Shown piece after piece: positions 42,662 through 52,177 of a stretch of DNA of 64,000 nt; the stretch's first letter is position 1; the number at the start of each line of letters is the position of its first letter. The DNA is from JAICYJ01 sp038212095 (GTDB lineage: Bacteria; Actinomycetota; Thermoleophilia; Gaiellales; JAICJC01). A program made the position numbers and the translations under genes. The stretch is from contig JBBQUW010000010.1 in assembly GCA_038212095.1 (NCBI GenBank), positions 1 through 64,000 of the forward strand, given 5' to 3'. Under the pieces are notes generated by a model. That model saw only the letters and a list, made by a program, of their open reading frames with translations. It was not told where the DNA came from and made no database searches.

Positions 42662-44248
42662 CTACGACTCGCCCAGGTACGCCTTGCGCACGCGCTCGTT
42701 GCTGGCAAGCGCGGCGGCGTCATCGCTGAGCGCGATGTGCCCTGTCTCGAGCACGTAGCCGCGTTGCGCGATGCCAAGCGCCATCAGCGCGTTCTGCTCG
42801 ACCAGCAGGATCGCTGTGCCCTCCTTGTTGATCTCGAGGATGATCTCGAAGATCTTCTCGACCAGGATCGGGGCCAGGCCCAGCGACGGCTCGTCCAGCA
42901 GCAGCAGCTTGGGCCGAGCCATCAGCGCGCGTCCGATCGCGCACATCTGCTGCTCGCCGCCAGACAGCGTGCCGGCCTTCTGCGCCCGCCGCTCCTGCAG
43001 GCGCGGGAACAGCTCGTAGACATGGTTGATGTCCTTCTCGATCTCGGCCCGGTCGTTGCGCTGGAAGGCGCCCATCTCGAGGTTCTCGCGCACGGTCATG
43101 CGCGGGAACAGCCGCCGCCCCTCGGGTGACTGGCTGATGCCGCGTTTGACGATGTCGTGCGGCGCCATGTCGCGGATGTTCTGCCCGCCGAACGTGATCG
43201 TGCCACGCTTCGGGCGCGTGATGCCCTGGATCGAACGCAGCGTCGTCGACTTGCCCGCGCCGTTGGCGCCGATCAGGGTCACGATCTCGCCCTCGTGCAC
43301 GGTCAGCGAGATGCCCTTCACGGCCTCGATCCGGCCGTAGTAGGTGTGCACGTCGTCCAGCTCGAGCAGCGGCGAGCCGGTGATGTCGACCGGGGGCGGC
43401 CGGTGCGACACGACCTCGATCTGCGGGTCGTTCTCGAGCGCGCGGTCGGGGTTGCCGGGGTGTCCCGCCTGGCCGGCCGCGCCGGCTCCCAGGTAGGCCT
43501 CGATCACGCGTTCGTCGGCCTGCACCTCGCTGGGCGAGCCCTCGGCGATCTTCTCGCCCCGGTCGAGCACGGTGACGCGGTCGGAGACGCCCATCACGAC
43601 CTTCATGTCGTGCTCGATCATCAGCACGGTCATGCCGCGGTCATCCCGCAGCTTGGCGACGAAGGCCGTGAAGTCGGCGCTCTCCTGCGGGTTCATGCCC
43701 GCGGTCGGCTCGTCCAGCAGCAGCAGCTTGGGGTCGGTGGCAAGCGCCCGCGCCACCTCCAGCCGGCGCTGGTCGCCGTAGGAGAGGTTCATCGCGTACT
43801 CCTCGTCGACCTTGTCGGGCAGCGCGCAGTAGCGCAGGATCTCGCGCGCCTTCTCGGCCGACTCTCGCTCCTCGCGGCGTACGGCCGGCGTGCGCAGGAT
43901 GCTGCCGACGATACCGCCCTTGGTGCGGCTGTGCATGCCCACCAGCACGTTCTCGAGCGAGCTCATCGTCTGGAACAGGCGGATGTTCTGGAACGTGCGG
44001 CCGATGCCGAGTTGGGTGATCGCGTGCGCCGGCAGCCCCGCCACCTCCTTGCCGTCGAAGATCACCTCGCCGGAAGTAGGCGTGTAGGCACCGGTCAGCA
44101 TGTTGAAGAAGGTTGTCTTGCCGGCGCCGTTGGGGCCGATCAGGCTGACGATGCTGCCCTGCGGCACCGTGAAGTTGACGTCGTTGCAGGCCACCAGGCC
44201 GCCGAACTCCTTGCGCACCATGCGCGCCTCAAGCAGGTTGTCACTCAT
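42662..44248 (-). CDS. Fused branched-chain amino-acid ABC ATPases (LivG-LivF)
   Basis: 528 residues from ATG 44248. Two complete ATPases in one chain. LivG-like half at 1-255: Walker A GPNGAGKTTFFNMLTG, signature LSYGDQRRLEVARAL, Walker B LLLDEPTAGMNP. Linker of ~40 residues (GAAGQAGHPGNPDRALEND). LivF-like half at ~295-528: Walker A GANGAGKSTTLRSIQG, signature LSGGEQQMCAIGRAL, Walker B LLLDEPSLGLAP. LivG and LivF are normally separate proteins. The gene overlaps livM by 8 bases. Confidence 0.94.
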   Translation of the reverse strand: MSDNLLEARMVRKEFGGLVACNDVNFTVPQGSIVSLIGPNGAGKTTFFNMLTGAYTPTSGEVIFDGKEVAGLPAHAITQLGIGRTFQNIRLFQTMSSLENVLVGMHSRTKGGIVGSILRTPAVRREERESAEKAREILRYCALPDKVDEEYAMNLSYGDQRRLEVARALATDPKLLLLDEPTAGMNPQESADFTAFVAKLRDDRGMTVLMIEHDMKVVMGVSDRVTVLDRGEKIAEGSPSEVQADERVIEAYLGAGAAGQAGHPGNPDRALENDPQIEVVSHRPPPVDITGSPLLELDDVHTYYGRIEAVKGISLTVHEGEIVTLIGANGAGKSTTLRSIQGITRPKRGTITFGGQNIRDMAPHDIVKRGISQSPEGRRLFPRMTVRENLEMGAFQRNDRAEIEKDINHVYELFPRLQERRAQKAGTLSGGEQQMCAIGRALMARPKLLLLDEPSLGLAPILVEKIFEIILEINKEGTAILLVEQNALMALGIAQRGYVLETGHIALSDDAAALASNERVRKAYLGES

Positions 44249-45431
44249 GCTCGGCAACCGCATGGCCGACGTCGACGCCCTCGGCGGCCGCCCGGAACTC
44301 GACTCGCCGCCGACGGCTGGGGATCAGCCCCTCGGGGCGCAGCAGCATCATGATCACGATGATGCCGCCGAAGAAGCCGTAGGAGTAGGTCGAGATATCG
44401 ATGTTGAGCTGCCGACCGATCGCCGCCAGACCCTGGTAGTTGAGGTACGTCAGCACCACCGCGCCCAGCATCACGCCCCACACGTTGCCCATGCCGCCCA
44501 GGATCACCATGCACAGCACGAAGATCGAGATGTTGAGCGAGAAGTCGCCGGGGAAGGTGGAGTTCTTCTCGATCGCATAGAAGCAGCCCGCCATGCCGCC
44601 GAAGAAGGCGCCGATCGCGTATGCCCAGGTCTTGGTGCGCATCAGCGGCACGCCCATCGCGGCGGCCGCGATCTCGTCCTCGCGGATCGCCACCCATGCC
44701 CGCCCCAGCCGCGAGTCGCGCAGCCGGATGCAGCAGAACAGCGTGAATGCGACCAGCGCCAGGCCGGTGTAGTAGTAGTAGTCAAGGTAGTTGATCTCGT
44801 TGTGGTAGTTGGCTGGCAGGAACGAGACCACGTTGTGGATGCTGGTGCCAAAGCCCAGCTGGTCGATCGGCGTCAGGCCGTTGGGGCCGTTGGTGACGTT
44901 GCGGCCGAACACGTTGTCACCATTGTTGACGGCCTGCGGGATGATCTCGCCGAAGCCGAGCGTGACGATCGCGAGGTAGTCACCGCGCAGCCGCAGCGTG
45001 GGCAGGCCGATCGCTATGCCGAGCACGGCGGCGAACGCGGCCCCCAGCGCCAGCAGCAGCCAGACGCTGATGTGGATGCCGGGCAGGATCTGCGGCACCG
45101 CCACCGGCAGGAAGTGGAACTTCCACTGGAAGGTGGTGTTGGCGAACTGCTGGGTCGCGAACATGCCGGCGATGTACGAGCCGGCGGCGTAGAACGCGAC
45201 GTAGCCGAGGTCGAGCAGACCGGCGTAGCCGACCACGACGTTCAGTCCCAGCGCCATCATCGCGAACACGCACATCTGCACCATCACGCCCATCTGCGGG
45301 AACCACTGCACCGGCAGCTGCGTGACGTACTTGGGATACAGCACGAACAGCGCAACCACGACCGCGGGTACCGCCAGCCGACGCACAGCCCACGGCAGCC
45401 TGTACCAGGACTCCGAGAGCGAGTGCTTCAT
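44241..45431 (-). CDS. livM: Branched-chain amino-acid ABC permease (LivM)
   Basis: 396 residues from ATG 45431, overlapping the livH stop by 4 bases. Multi-span LivM-type permease: MMALGLNVVVGYAGLLDLGY near residue 65, then GIAIGLPTLRLRGDYLAIVT, RAWVAIREDEIAAAAMGVPL (coupling region) and LCMVILGGMGNVWGVMLGA. Basic tail after the last span (PSRRRRVEFRAA). Forms the pore with LivH. Confidence 0.94.
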   Translation of the reverse strand: MKHSLSESWYRLPWAVRRLAVPAVVVALFVLYPKYVTQLPVQWFPQMGVMVQMCVFAMMALGLNVVVGYAGLLDLGYVAFYAAGSYIAGMFATQQFANTTFQWKFHFLPVAVPQILPGIHISVWLLLALGAAFAAVLGIAIGLPTLRLRGDYLAIVTLGFGEIIPQAVNNGDNVFGRNVTNGPNGLTPIDQLGFGTSIHNVVSFLPANYHNEINYLDYYYYTGLALVAFTLFCCIRLRDSRLGRAWVAIREDEIAAAAMGVPLMRTKTWAYAIGAFFGGMAGCFYAIEKNSTFPGDFSLNISIFVLCMVILGGMGNVWGVMLGAVVLTYLNYQGLAAIGRQLNIDISTYSYGFFGGIIVIMMLLRPEGLIPSRRRRVEFRAAAEGVDVGHAVAEHE

Positions 45432-46501
45432 GCTCTGTCCGCCGTCGCCTCGCCCAGCAGACCCTGCGGACGGAAGACCAGGATCAGGATCAGCACCGCG
45501 AACACCACCGACTGCGTCCAGCTCGACCCCGGCACGTGCCAGGAGAGGCCATCGTTGCCGGCCTGCAGCAGGCCGATGATGAAGGCGCCCAGGGCGGCGC
45601 CGTTGAGGTTGCCTATGCCGCCCAGCACGGCCGCGGTGAACGCGAACAGGCCGAGCTGGAAGCCGAGGTCGTAGCGGGTCGAGGTCTGCCACAGCACCCA
45701 CAGCGTCCCGCCTGCGCCGGCCAGCACGCCGCCCAGCGCGAACGTGAACGAGATCGTGCGGTCGACGTCGATGCCCATCATGCGCGCGGCGTCGGTGTCC
45801 TGGGCCACTGCCCGCATCGCCTTGCCCTGGCGGGTGCTGCGCACCAGGTAGACCAGCGCCGCCAGCACCGGCAGCGTGATCAGGACAACGATCAGGTTCT
45901 TCTGGGCGTAGCCGTAGATACCGATCGTGAACAGGTGGTGGCTGGAGTCCGGCAGCACGTTGTCGGCGGTCTGCTCGCTGGGGCCGTAGAATTTCAGTGC
46001 CAGCGTCTGAAGGATGAACGACATGCCGATCGCGGTGATCAGCGGCGCCAGCTTGGGAGCGGAGCGCAGCGGCTTGTAGACCAGCCGCTCGATGATCACG
46101 TTGCCGGTACCGCACAGCGCCATCGCGCCGGCCATCGTCACCAGGAGCAGCAGCGCGGTCACGATGCCACTCTGGCTTCCGTCCAGCCCGAGCGTCGAGA
46201 CGCCGATCGTGACGGCGAACATCGAGCCCCACATGAACACGTCGCCGTGGGCGAAGTTGATCAGCTCGATGATGCCGTACACCAGCGTGTAGCCCAGCGC
46301 CACAAGGCAGTACATCGACCCCAGCGTGATGCCGGTCAGCATCACGCTGACGAACTGGCGCCAGTCCTGGATGGCGTTGCCTATTAGCACGATCGCGACC
46401 ATGCCGACCACCACCACGCCCATCACCAGGTTGAGGTTCTTGGCCAGAGCGGGGAGCGCCGCCAGCTTCGGCCGACCGGACGCTGGACTGTCAGTCGCCA
46501 C
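45428..46501 (-). CDS. livH: Branched-chain amino-acid ABC permease (LivH)
   Basis: 357 residues. LivH-type permease with the usual ALGYTLVYGIIELINFAHGD near residue 70, TLALKFYGPSEQTADNV in the middle, the coupling motif MRAVAQDTDAARMMGIDVDR, and a final VFAVLILILVFRPQGLLGE. An extra N-terminal span (LVMGVVVVGMVAIVLIG) makes it longer than usual. It follows the binding-protein gene by 78 bases that hold a nested hairpin. Confidence 0.94.
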   Translation of the reverse strand: MATDSPASGRPKLAALPALAKNLNLVMGVVVVGMVAIVLIGNAIQDWRQFVSVMLTGITLGSMYCLVALGYTLVYGIIELINFAHGDVFMWGSMFAVTIGVSTLGLDGSQSGIVTALLLLVTMAGAMALCGTGNVIIERLVYKPLRSAPKLAPLITAIGMSFILQTLALKFYGPSEQTADNVLPDSSHHLFTIGIYGYAQKNLIVVLITLPVLAALVYLVRSTRQGKAMRAVAQDTDAARMMGIDVDRTISFTFALGGVLAGAGGTLWVLWQTSTRYDLGFQLGLFAFTAAVLGGIGNLNGAALGAFIIGLLQAGNDGLSWHVPGSSWTQSVVFAVLILILVFRPQGLLGEATADRA

Positions 46502-46525
46502 GGCGGCGCCCCCCGGTCAATGGCT

Positions 46526-46572
46526 GGTCGAGCCCACGGAATCCGTGGTATCTGGACGACGTGGGCTCGACC
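46526..46572 (-). terminator. Nested hairpins between binding-protein and permease genes
   Basis: Perfect 13-bp arms GGTCGAGCCCACG and CGTGGGCTCGACC (46526-46538, 46560-46572) enclose 21 nt. The left arm can also form an alternative palindrome CACGGAATCCGTG (46535-46547). No U-run follows. Its position between the binding-protein gene and livH fits a partial terminator or RNA-processing barrier that gives more binding protein than permease. Confidence 0.6.
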
Positions 46573-46579
46573 GTGTGCA

Positions 46580-47911
46580 CTAGCCCGTCTCCACCAGGCT
46601 CTTCGGTGGCGTGATCACCTGGGCATTGCCCAGCTGGCCGCCGACCGCCTGGTAGATCGTCATCGAGCCCTGGTTGGTGTCACCGTTGGCGTCGATGGCG
46701 AAGTCACCCAGCACCGTGCCGGTCAGCTGGATGCCGAACAGGTTGGACGAGACCGATGCGCGGGTGCCGTCGGAGGCCGCGATGGCCTGCAGGAGCACCT
46801 CGGTGGCGGCGGCCGCGTACGGCGTGTACGGGTCGACGGCATCGGGGCTGTACTTGGCCTTGAAGTCCGACAGGAACGTCGAACCGGCACCGGTCAGCTG
46901 ATCGACGGGAACGCCGCCGACCGACATGTAGGCACCTTCAGCGATCTTCGCGCCGGAGTCCGTGATCGTGGACTGGGTCGTGAACCCGTCCGGCAGCAGC
47001 AGCTTCACTCCGCTGTTGGCGCCGAGCACCGCGACCTTGTCCTTGATCAGCTGGCCACCGTTCTCGCAGATCAGGCCACCGACCATGATCGCGTCCGGAT
47101 GCTTGGACGCGATGCCCTGGAACAGGGCCTGGTAATTGGTACCGGTCTTGGTGTTGTACGCGTCGTTGCCGAGCACGGTGATGCCGAGCTTCTTGGCGGC
47201 ATCCTCGAAGTAGTGCGCGACGCCGGCACCGTAGGCCTGCTTGTCGTTGATGATGTACACGGTCTTCACGTTCAGCTTCTGGGCGAGCAGCGCGAGCGCC
47301 GGTCCCTGGAAGTTGTCCGCGGGGATCACACGAGCGTAGTTGCGGGTGCCCGACGGGTAGTACTTGAGGGGCTCCGCGGGATCAGACGTCGTTTTCTGGG
47401 TCAGTCCGGGCCACGTGTTGGCCGGGCTGACGAACGCCAGCGCGCCACCGGGGGCCTGGTTGGCCACCGGCACCTCGAGCTCGGCACAGCCCGAGTTGAA
47501 GGTACCGATCACGCCGATCACCGATGGCGTGGTGGCGTATGCGTTGGCGTTTGCCGAGCATGTCGCCGAGTCCCACGATCCCAGCTGTGCCGTTGAGTCG
47601 TCGCAGGCCTGGAACTGCAGGGTCTTGTCGCCGGCCTTCCAGTGATGCTGCTCGAGCACCAGCTGGATCGCCTGGTTCATCTGCACCGTCTGGTGCTGGG
47701 ATGAGCCCTGCAGCGGGAAGTCCGACGCGATCGTGTACTTGCCACTGCCAACGACGTTCTGGCAGGTGGAGGCGGTGATTCCGGCACTGCCTCCGCTACC
47801 ACCTCCGGTGCCACCTGAGCCACCGCCGCTACTGCTGCCACAGCCCGCTGCGAACGCGAGCCCAGCCAGCAGCGCCGCGGCCGCTAAGGCACGGCTTCGT
47901 ACCGATTTCAT
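46580..47911 (-). CDS. Branched-chain amino-acid binding lipoprotein (LivJ/K type)
   Basis: 443 residues from ATG 47911; GGAGG sits eight bases upstream, which decides this start over an ATG two codons earlier. Lipoprotein signal ending LAFAAGCGSS, Gly/Ser linker, then a type I periplasmic-binding fold (YTIASDFPLQGSSQHQTVQM, VIGVIGTFNSGCAELEVPVA, VKTVYIINDKQAYGAGVAHY). First gene of the importer, divergent from a lipoprotein gene. Confidence 0.93.
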   Translation of the reverse strand: MKSVRSRALAAAALLAGLAFAAGCGSSSGGGSGGTGGGSGGSAGITASTCQNVVGSGKYTIASDFPLQGSSQHQTVQMNQAIQLVLEQHHWKAGDKTLQFQACDDSTAQLGSWDSATCSANANAYATTPSVIGVIGTFNSGCAELEVPVANQAPGGALAFVSPANTWPGLTQKTTSDPAEPLKYYPSGTRNYARVIPADNFQGPALALLAQKLNVKTVYIINDKQAYGAGVAHYFEDAAKKLGITVLGNDAYNTKTGTNYQALFQGIASKHPDAIMVGGLICENGGQLIKDKVAVLGANSGVKLLLPDGFTTQSTITDSGAKIAEGAYMSVGGVPVDQLTGAGSTFLSDFKAKYSPDAVDPYTPYAAAATEVLLQAIAASDGTRASVSSNLFGIQLTGTVLGDFAIDANGDTNQGSMTIYQAVGGQLGNAQVITPPKSLVETG

Positions 47912-47990
47912 CTGCATTCCCTCCGTGGTTTGTTGACCTCTGACGCTTGGTGGCGCACGCCGCACCGCCGAAGGGGTGTAATTATCACCC

Positions 47991-48629
47991 ATGGCGCACG
48001 GATACAAGAGTCGGAGAACCCTTTCGCTCACAAGTGCGCACGGCCGCTGCGCATTTCTCTCGATCGCGGCCATCCTGCTGGCGGCCTGTGCGGGTTGCGG
48101 CGGATCGAGCAGCGCGGCTACGGCACCGCCGCCCTCCTCGGCCGCGCCGCCCCACGTCTGCCCGATCGAGTGGGCAGCCGGCTGGCAGCGGTGGACGAAC
48201 CAGATCGGAGCGGTCGTCTACTGCCCGACCTTCTTCCCCGGGCCGTTGACGGCCGAGATCGGCGGTCAGTGGAACACGGCCAAGGCGCCCGGCAAGGAGT
48301 GGCAGCTGGGGTACGCCTGGCTGGAGCACGGCCAGCTGGTGCACGTCGTCTTCGAGGGCTACCCGGAGGCCCGCTGGCCGCCCACCTGTCCCGGCCAGCC
48401 CTGCTTTGCCCACGTCGTCGACCACCAGCGGATCGGCGCCTTCGACGTCACCTGGTACGACCGCAACTCGGCCTCGCACTGGCACCACCTGGCCGGCGTG
48501 TTCCACGCCGGCGGCGACGTCTACGTCGTCAGCATGCACATCATCACGCCGTATGACACCGAGGCGAAGGTGCGCGCTGCTCTCACCAAGACGATCGCCG
48601 GCCTTGTCCCGTTGCACCCGGCGGGATAG
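47991..48629 (+). CDS. Lipoprotein of unknown function
   Basis: 212 residues. Signal peptide with lipobox region ILLAACAGCGG near residue 37, then a Ser/Pro/Ala linker and a globular domain with four Cys (CPIEWAAGWQRW, VVYCPTFFPGP, PPTCPGQPCFAH) that may form two disulfides outside the cell. VSMHIITPYDTEAKVRAALT near the end looks like a regular domain. TAATTA, 6 nt before the ATG, may be part of the -10 box. No family recognised. Fourteen bases upstream of the deacetylase gene. Confidence 0.75.
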   Translation: MAHGYKSRRTLSLTSAHGRCAFLSIAAILLAACAGCGGSSSAATAPPPSSAAPPHVCPIEWAAGWQRWTNQIGAVVYCPTFFPGPLTAEIGGQWNTAKAPGKEWQLGYAWLEHGQLVHVVFEGYPEARWPPTCPGQPCFAHVVDHQRIGAFDVTWYDRNSASHWHHLAGVFHAGGDVYVVSMHIITPYDTEAKVRAALTKTIAGLVPLHPAG

Positions 48630-48642
48630 GCTGCCGCGGGCC

Positions 48643-49752
<1,110 letters not shown>

Positions 49753-49765
49753 GCCTGCCCGGCCG

Positions 49766-50236
49766 ATGATCCGCCCGCTGGTCGGCGACGACCGGGTTTG
49801 GCTGGCCGGGTTCGCGCGCGAGCGATGGGGCTCGCCTCTGGTCGTCGCTGATGGGCGGGCGCACCGCATCGACGAGCTGCCCGGCTTCGTCGCGCCTGAG
49901 GCCGGGCGGGTGGTGGGACTGCTCACCTACCTGATCGAGGACGATCGCTGCCACGTCGTCTCGCTGGACGCGGTCGACCAGGGCCGCGGCATCGGCAGCG
50001 CGTTGCTGGAGCGGCTGGTCGACGCCGCGGGTGAGGCCGGCTGCGGGCGGGTCGAGCTGATCACCACCAACGACAACGTGCGCGCGCTGCGCTTCTACCA
50101 GCGGCGCGGCTTCCGGCTGGCAGCGCTGCACGCCGGTGCGCTGGAGCGATCGCGCGAGCTGAAGCCCGAGATCCCGCTGGTTGGCGAGCACGGCATCCCG
50201 CTGCGCGACGAGCTGCTGCTCGTGCGCGACCTCTAG
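49766..50236 (+). CDS. GNAT-family N-acetyltransferase
   Basis: 156 residues from ATG 49766. Acetyl-CoA-binding motif A SLDAVDQGRGIGSALLERLV (Q/RxxGxG/A) near residue 75 and motif B TTNDNVRALRFYQRRGFRL. Substrate unknown. It lies directly downstream of the deacetylase gene and overlaps the convergent egtD by four bases at the stop codons. Confidence 0.9.
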   Translation: MIRPLVGDDRVWLAGFARERWGSPLVVADGRAHRIDELPGFVAPEAGRVVGLLTYLIEDDRCHVVSLDAVDQGRGIGSALLERLVDAAGEAGCGRVELITTNDNVRALRFYQRRGFRLAALHAGALERSRELKPEIPLVGEHGIPLRDELLLVRDL

Positions 50237-51216
50237 CGCCGCGACCACAGCGAGAGCGAGAACTCGTTCGCATCGTCGGTCCAGAACCGCACCGCGGCGA
50301 GGCCGGCCACCGCCATCTCGGCCACCAGCCCGTCGCGCCGGAACTTGGCGCTGATCTCGGTCTGGAGCTTCTCGCCCTCGCCGAACTCGACCGTCATGTC
50401 CAGCTCGGCCAGCGTCACGACCTGGCGCTGGAGCGAGACGAGGCCGATCTCCATCCACTCGTTGCGGTCGTCCCACACGGCCTCGTGGCGGAACCGGCGC
50501 ACCTCGAAGTCGGCTCCCAGCTCGCGGTTCAGCATCGTCAGCAGGTTGAGGCTGAAGCGCGCGCTGAAGCCGCCCGGATCGTCGTAGGCCGCCTCCAGCT
50601 GCGCCCGCGGCTTGATCAGGTCGGCGCCCAACAGCAGCATGTCGTCGTCATCCAGCGAGCGCGCCAGTCCGGCCAGCAGGCGCGCACGACCGTCCGGCTG
50701 CAGGTTGCCGATCGTGCCACCCAAAAACGCCACCAGCCGCCGGCCGGTGCGCGGCAGCGCGTCCAGGTGGCGCTCGAAGTCACCAACGATGCCGCGCACC
50801 TCGATGCCGGGGTACTCGCGCAGGATCGCCTCGGCCGACTCGCGCAGGATCGTTTCGGACACGTCGAACGGCACGAACCGTCTCAGCCTGCCGCCGGCGG
50901 CCAGCGCGGTCAGCAGCAACCGCGTCTTCTCACCGGTGCCTGATCCCAGCTCGATCAGCGTGTCGGCCTGCGTCAACGCCGCGATCTCGTCCACTCGTGC
51001 CACCAGGATCTCGCGCTCGCGCCGGGTCGGGTAATACTCCGGCATGCGCGTGATCTGGTCGAACAGGAGCGACCCGGCCTCGTCGTAGTGCCACTTGGCG
51101 GGCAGCCGCTTGGGACTGTCCCCCAGGCCGCTTCGGACGTCCTCGCGTAGCGACGCGCGCAGCGCTCCGGTAGCGAGCCGGACGTCGATGTGCAGCTGGT
51201 CGCCGGCGCGGATCAT
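50233..51216 (-). CDS. egtD: Histidine N-alpha-methyltransferase, EgtD type
   Basis: 327 residues from ATG 51216, the usual EgtD length (the Mycobacterium enzyme is close to 320). Key stretches: YDEAGSLLFDQITRMPEYYP, TRREREILVARVDEIA, LIELGSGTGEKTRLLL (SAM loop), FVPFDVSETILRESAEAI, LVAFLGGTIGNLQPD and FNLNLLTMLNRELGADFEV-like SLNLLTMLNRELGADFEV. Trimethylates histidine to hercynine, the first step of ergothioneine synthesis. No egtB, egtC or egtE lies in the window, so the rest must be elsewhere or the role differs. TACACT 7 nt upstream. Confidence 0.92.
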   Translation of the reverse strand: MIRAGDQLHIDVRLATGALRASLREDVRSGLGDSPKRLPAKWHYDEAGSLLFDQITRMPEYYPTRREREILVARVDEIAALTQADTLIELGSGTGEKTRLLLTALAAGGRLRRFVPFDVSETILRESAEAILREYPGIEVRGIVGDFERHLDALPRTGRRLVAFLGGTIGNLQPDGRARLLAGLARSLDDDDMLLLGADLIKPRAQLEAAYDDPGGFSARFSLNLLTMLNRELGADFEVRRFRHEAVWDDRNEWMEIGLVSLQRQVVTLAELDMTVEFGEGEKLQTEISAKFRRDGLVAEMAVAGLAAVRFWTDDANEFSLSLWSRR

Positions 51217-51223
51217 TCCCTGA

Positions 51224-51229
51224 AGTGTA
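51224..51229 (-). promoter_or_regulatory. -10 box of egtD, leaderless
   Basis: TACACT ending 7 nt before the egtD ATG. It supports the start at 51216 over an upstream in-frame ATG at 51267. Confidence 0.55.
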
Positions 51230-51268
51230 GGTTCGCCCGGCCTGGTCGCCACGGCGCCGTCCTGCATC

Positions 51269-51274
51269 TACTCT
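51269..51274 (+). promoter_or_regulatory. -10 box of the J-domain gene, leaderless
   Basis: TACTCT ending 7 nt before the ATG at 51282, back to back with the egtD promoter. Confidence 0.5.
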
Positions 51275-51281
51275 GAGAGCT

Positions 51282-52082
51282 ATGCGATCACGCGTCCTGC
51301 GAGCCAGAGACTGCGCCCGGGCACTGTGGCTGCTGGGCCTCCAGCCCCCGGTCGAGGCGGACGAGCTTGCCCGTGCCTGGAAGGCGCGCGTTGCGCGCAG
51401 CCACCCCGACCTGCACGCCATGTCGGAGGCCCGCAGCGAGGCGGCGACCGTGCTGACGCGTGCGCTCAACGATGCCCGCGACACCGTGGCCGCGTGGATT
51501 GCGAGCGGCCGCGAGTGGCCAGAACCCTCGATGGGCGGCCGCCGGCCACCGCCCCGCCGCCGGCCGTCGGCCGAGCCGCCTTCGGCGACGGTCTGCAGCC
51601 GCACCGGCCTTCGGGCGGGTGACCGGGTGCGGGTGTGGCCGTACGTGAGCGACCCGGTGGTCGTGCGGGGGACGGAGCTCGAGCCGGGTGCGGGCGTCGT
51701 GTGGGTGTTGCTGGCCGACGATCAGGCCGCTCCCGCCGATCGGGTGCGGCTGGCCTCGTTCGGCTGCCCCGTGTGCGGTGCCTGCGAGGGCCCGGCCGGC
51801 GATCCGGTGGTGACCCGCCCGTGCGGCGACTGTTTGGCCGATCTGCGCCGGCTCGATCAGCGTCCTTCCGACGCCGCGCGCATCCGCACGGCGATCGAGG
51901 CCCGCTCCGAGGCGGGCCGCGCCACCGCGCGCACGCTGGACAGCGAGTGGCTGGCGCAGCGGGCGACCGATCGTGGGCGCTGGGCGAGACGGCTCAAGAT
52001 GGCCGGCCCAGACGACCTGTACGCGGCGCTGCTGAGCGCATTCACGCAGGCCTTCGAGCGATGGTCGGCGCCGGTCACGTAG
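51282..52082 (+). CDS. J-domain-like protein with a zinc-finger-like region
   Basis: 266 residues. Residues ~8-70 look like a J domain: helix II basic (ELARAWKARVARS), HPD at 41-43, helix III (SEARSEAATVLTRALNDAR). Pro/Arg linker (GGRRPPPRRRPSAEPP), a small beta domain (GLRAGDRVRVWPYVSDPVVV), a Cys4 knuckle set (CPVCGACEG ... CGDC) and a helical tail. HPD proteins stimulate DnaK ATPase; this could be a specialised co-chaperone. It is not DnaJ itself, lacking the G/F region and the four CxxCxGxG repeats. No other genes share its strand closely. Confidence 0.6.
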   Translation: MRSRVLRARDCARALWLLGLQPPVEADELARAWKARVARSHPDLHAMSEARSEAATVLTRALNDARDTVAAWIASGREWPEPSMGGRRPPPRRRPSAEPPSATVCSRTGLRAGDRVRVWPYVSDPVVVRGTELEPGAGVVWVLLADDQAAPADRVRLASFGCPVCGACEGPAGDPVVTRPCGDCLADLRRLDQRPSDAARIRTAIEARSEAGRATARTLDSEWLAQRATDRGRWARRLKMAGPDDLYAALLSAFTQAFERWSAPVT

Positions 52083-52177
52083 GGGCACCATGGTAAAATC
52101 GTGACGCGTCGGTCAAGCAGCGGCCGCGCCTGCGCGCCAGCATGTCTCTCACGCCGACGTCGCGAAGGAGCACCACC

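Noticed and set aside
46092..46292. Numerous small plus-strand frames inside the liv genes
   Set aside because: All lie fully inside certain minus-strand genes, without ribosome-binding sites or families.
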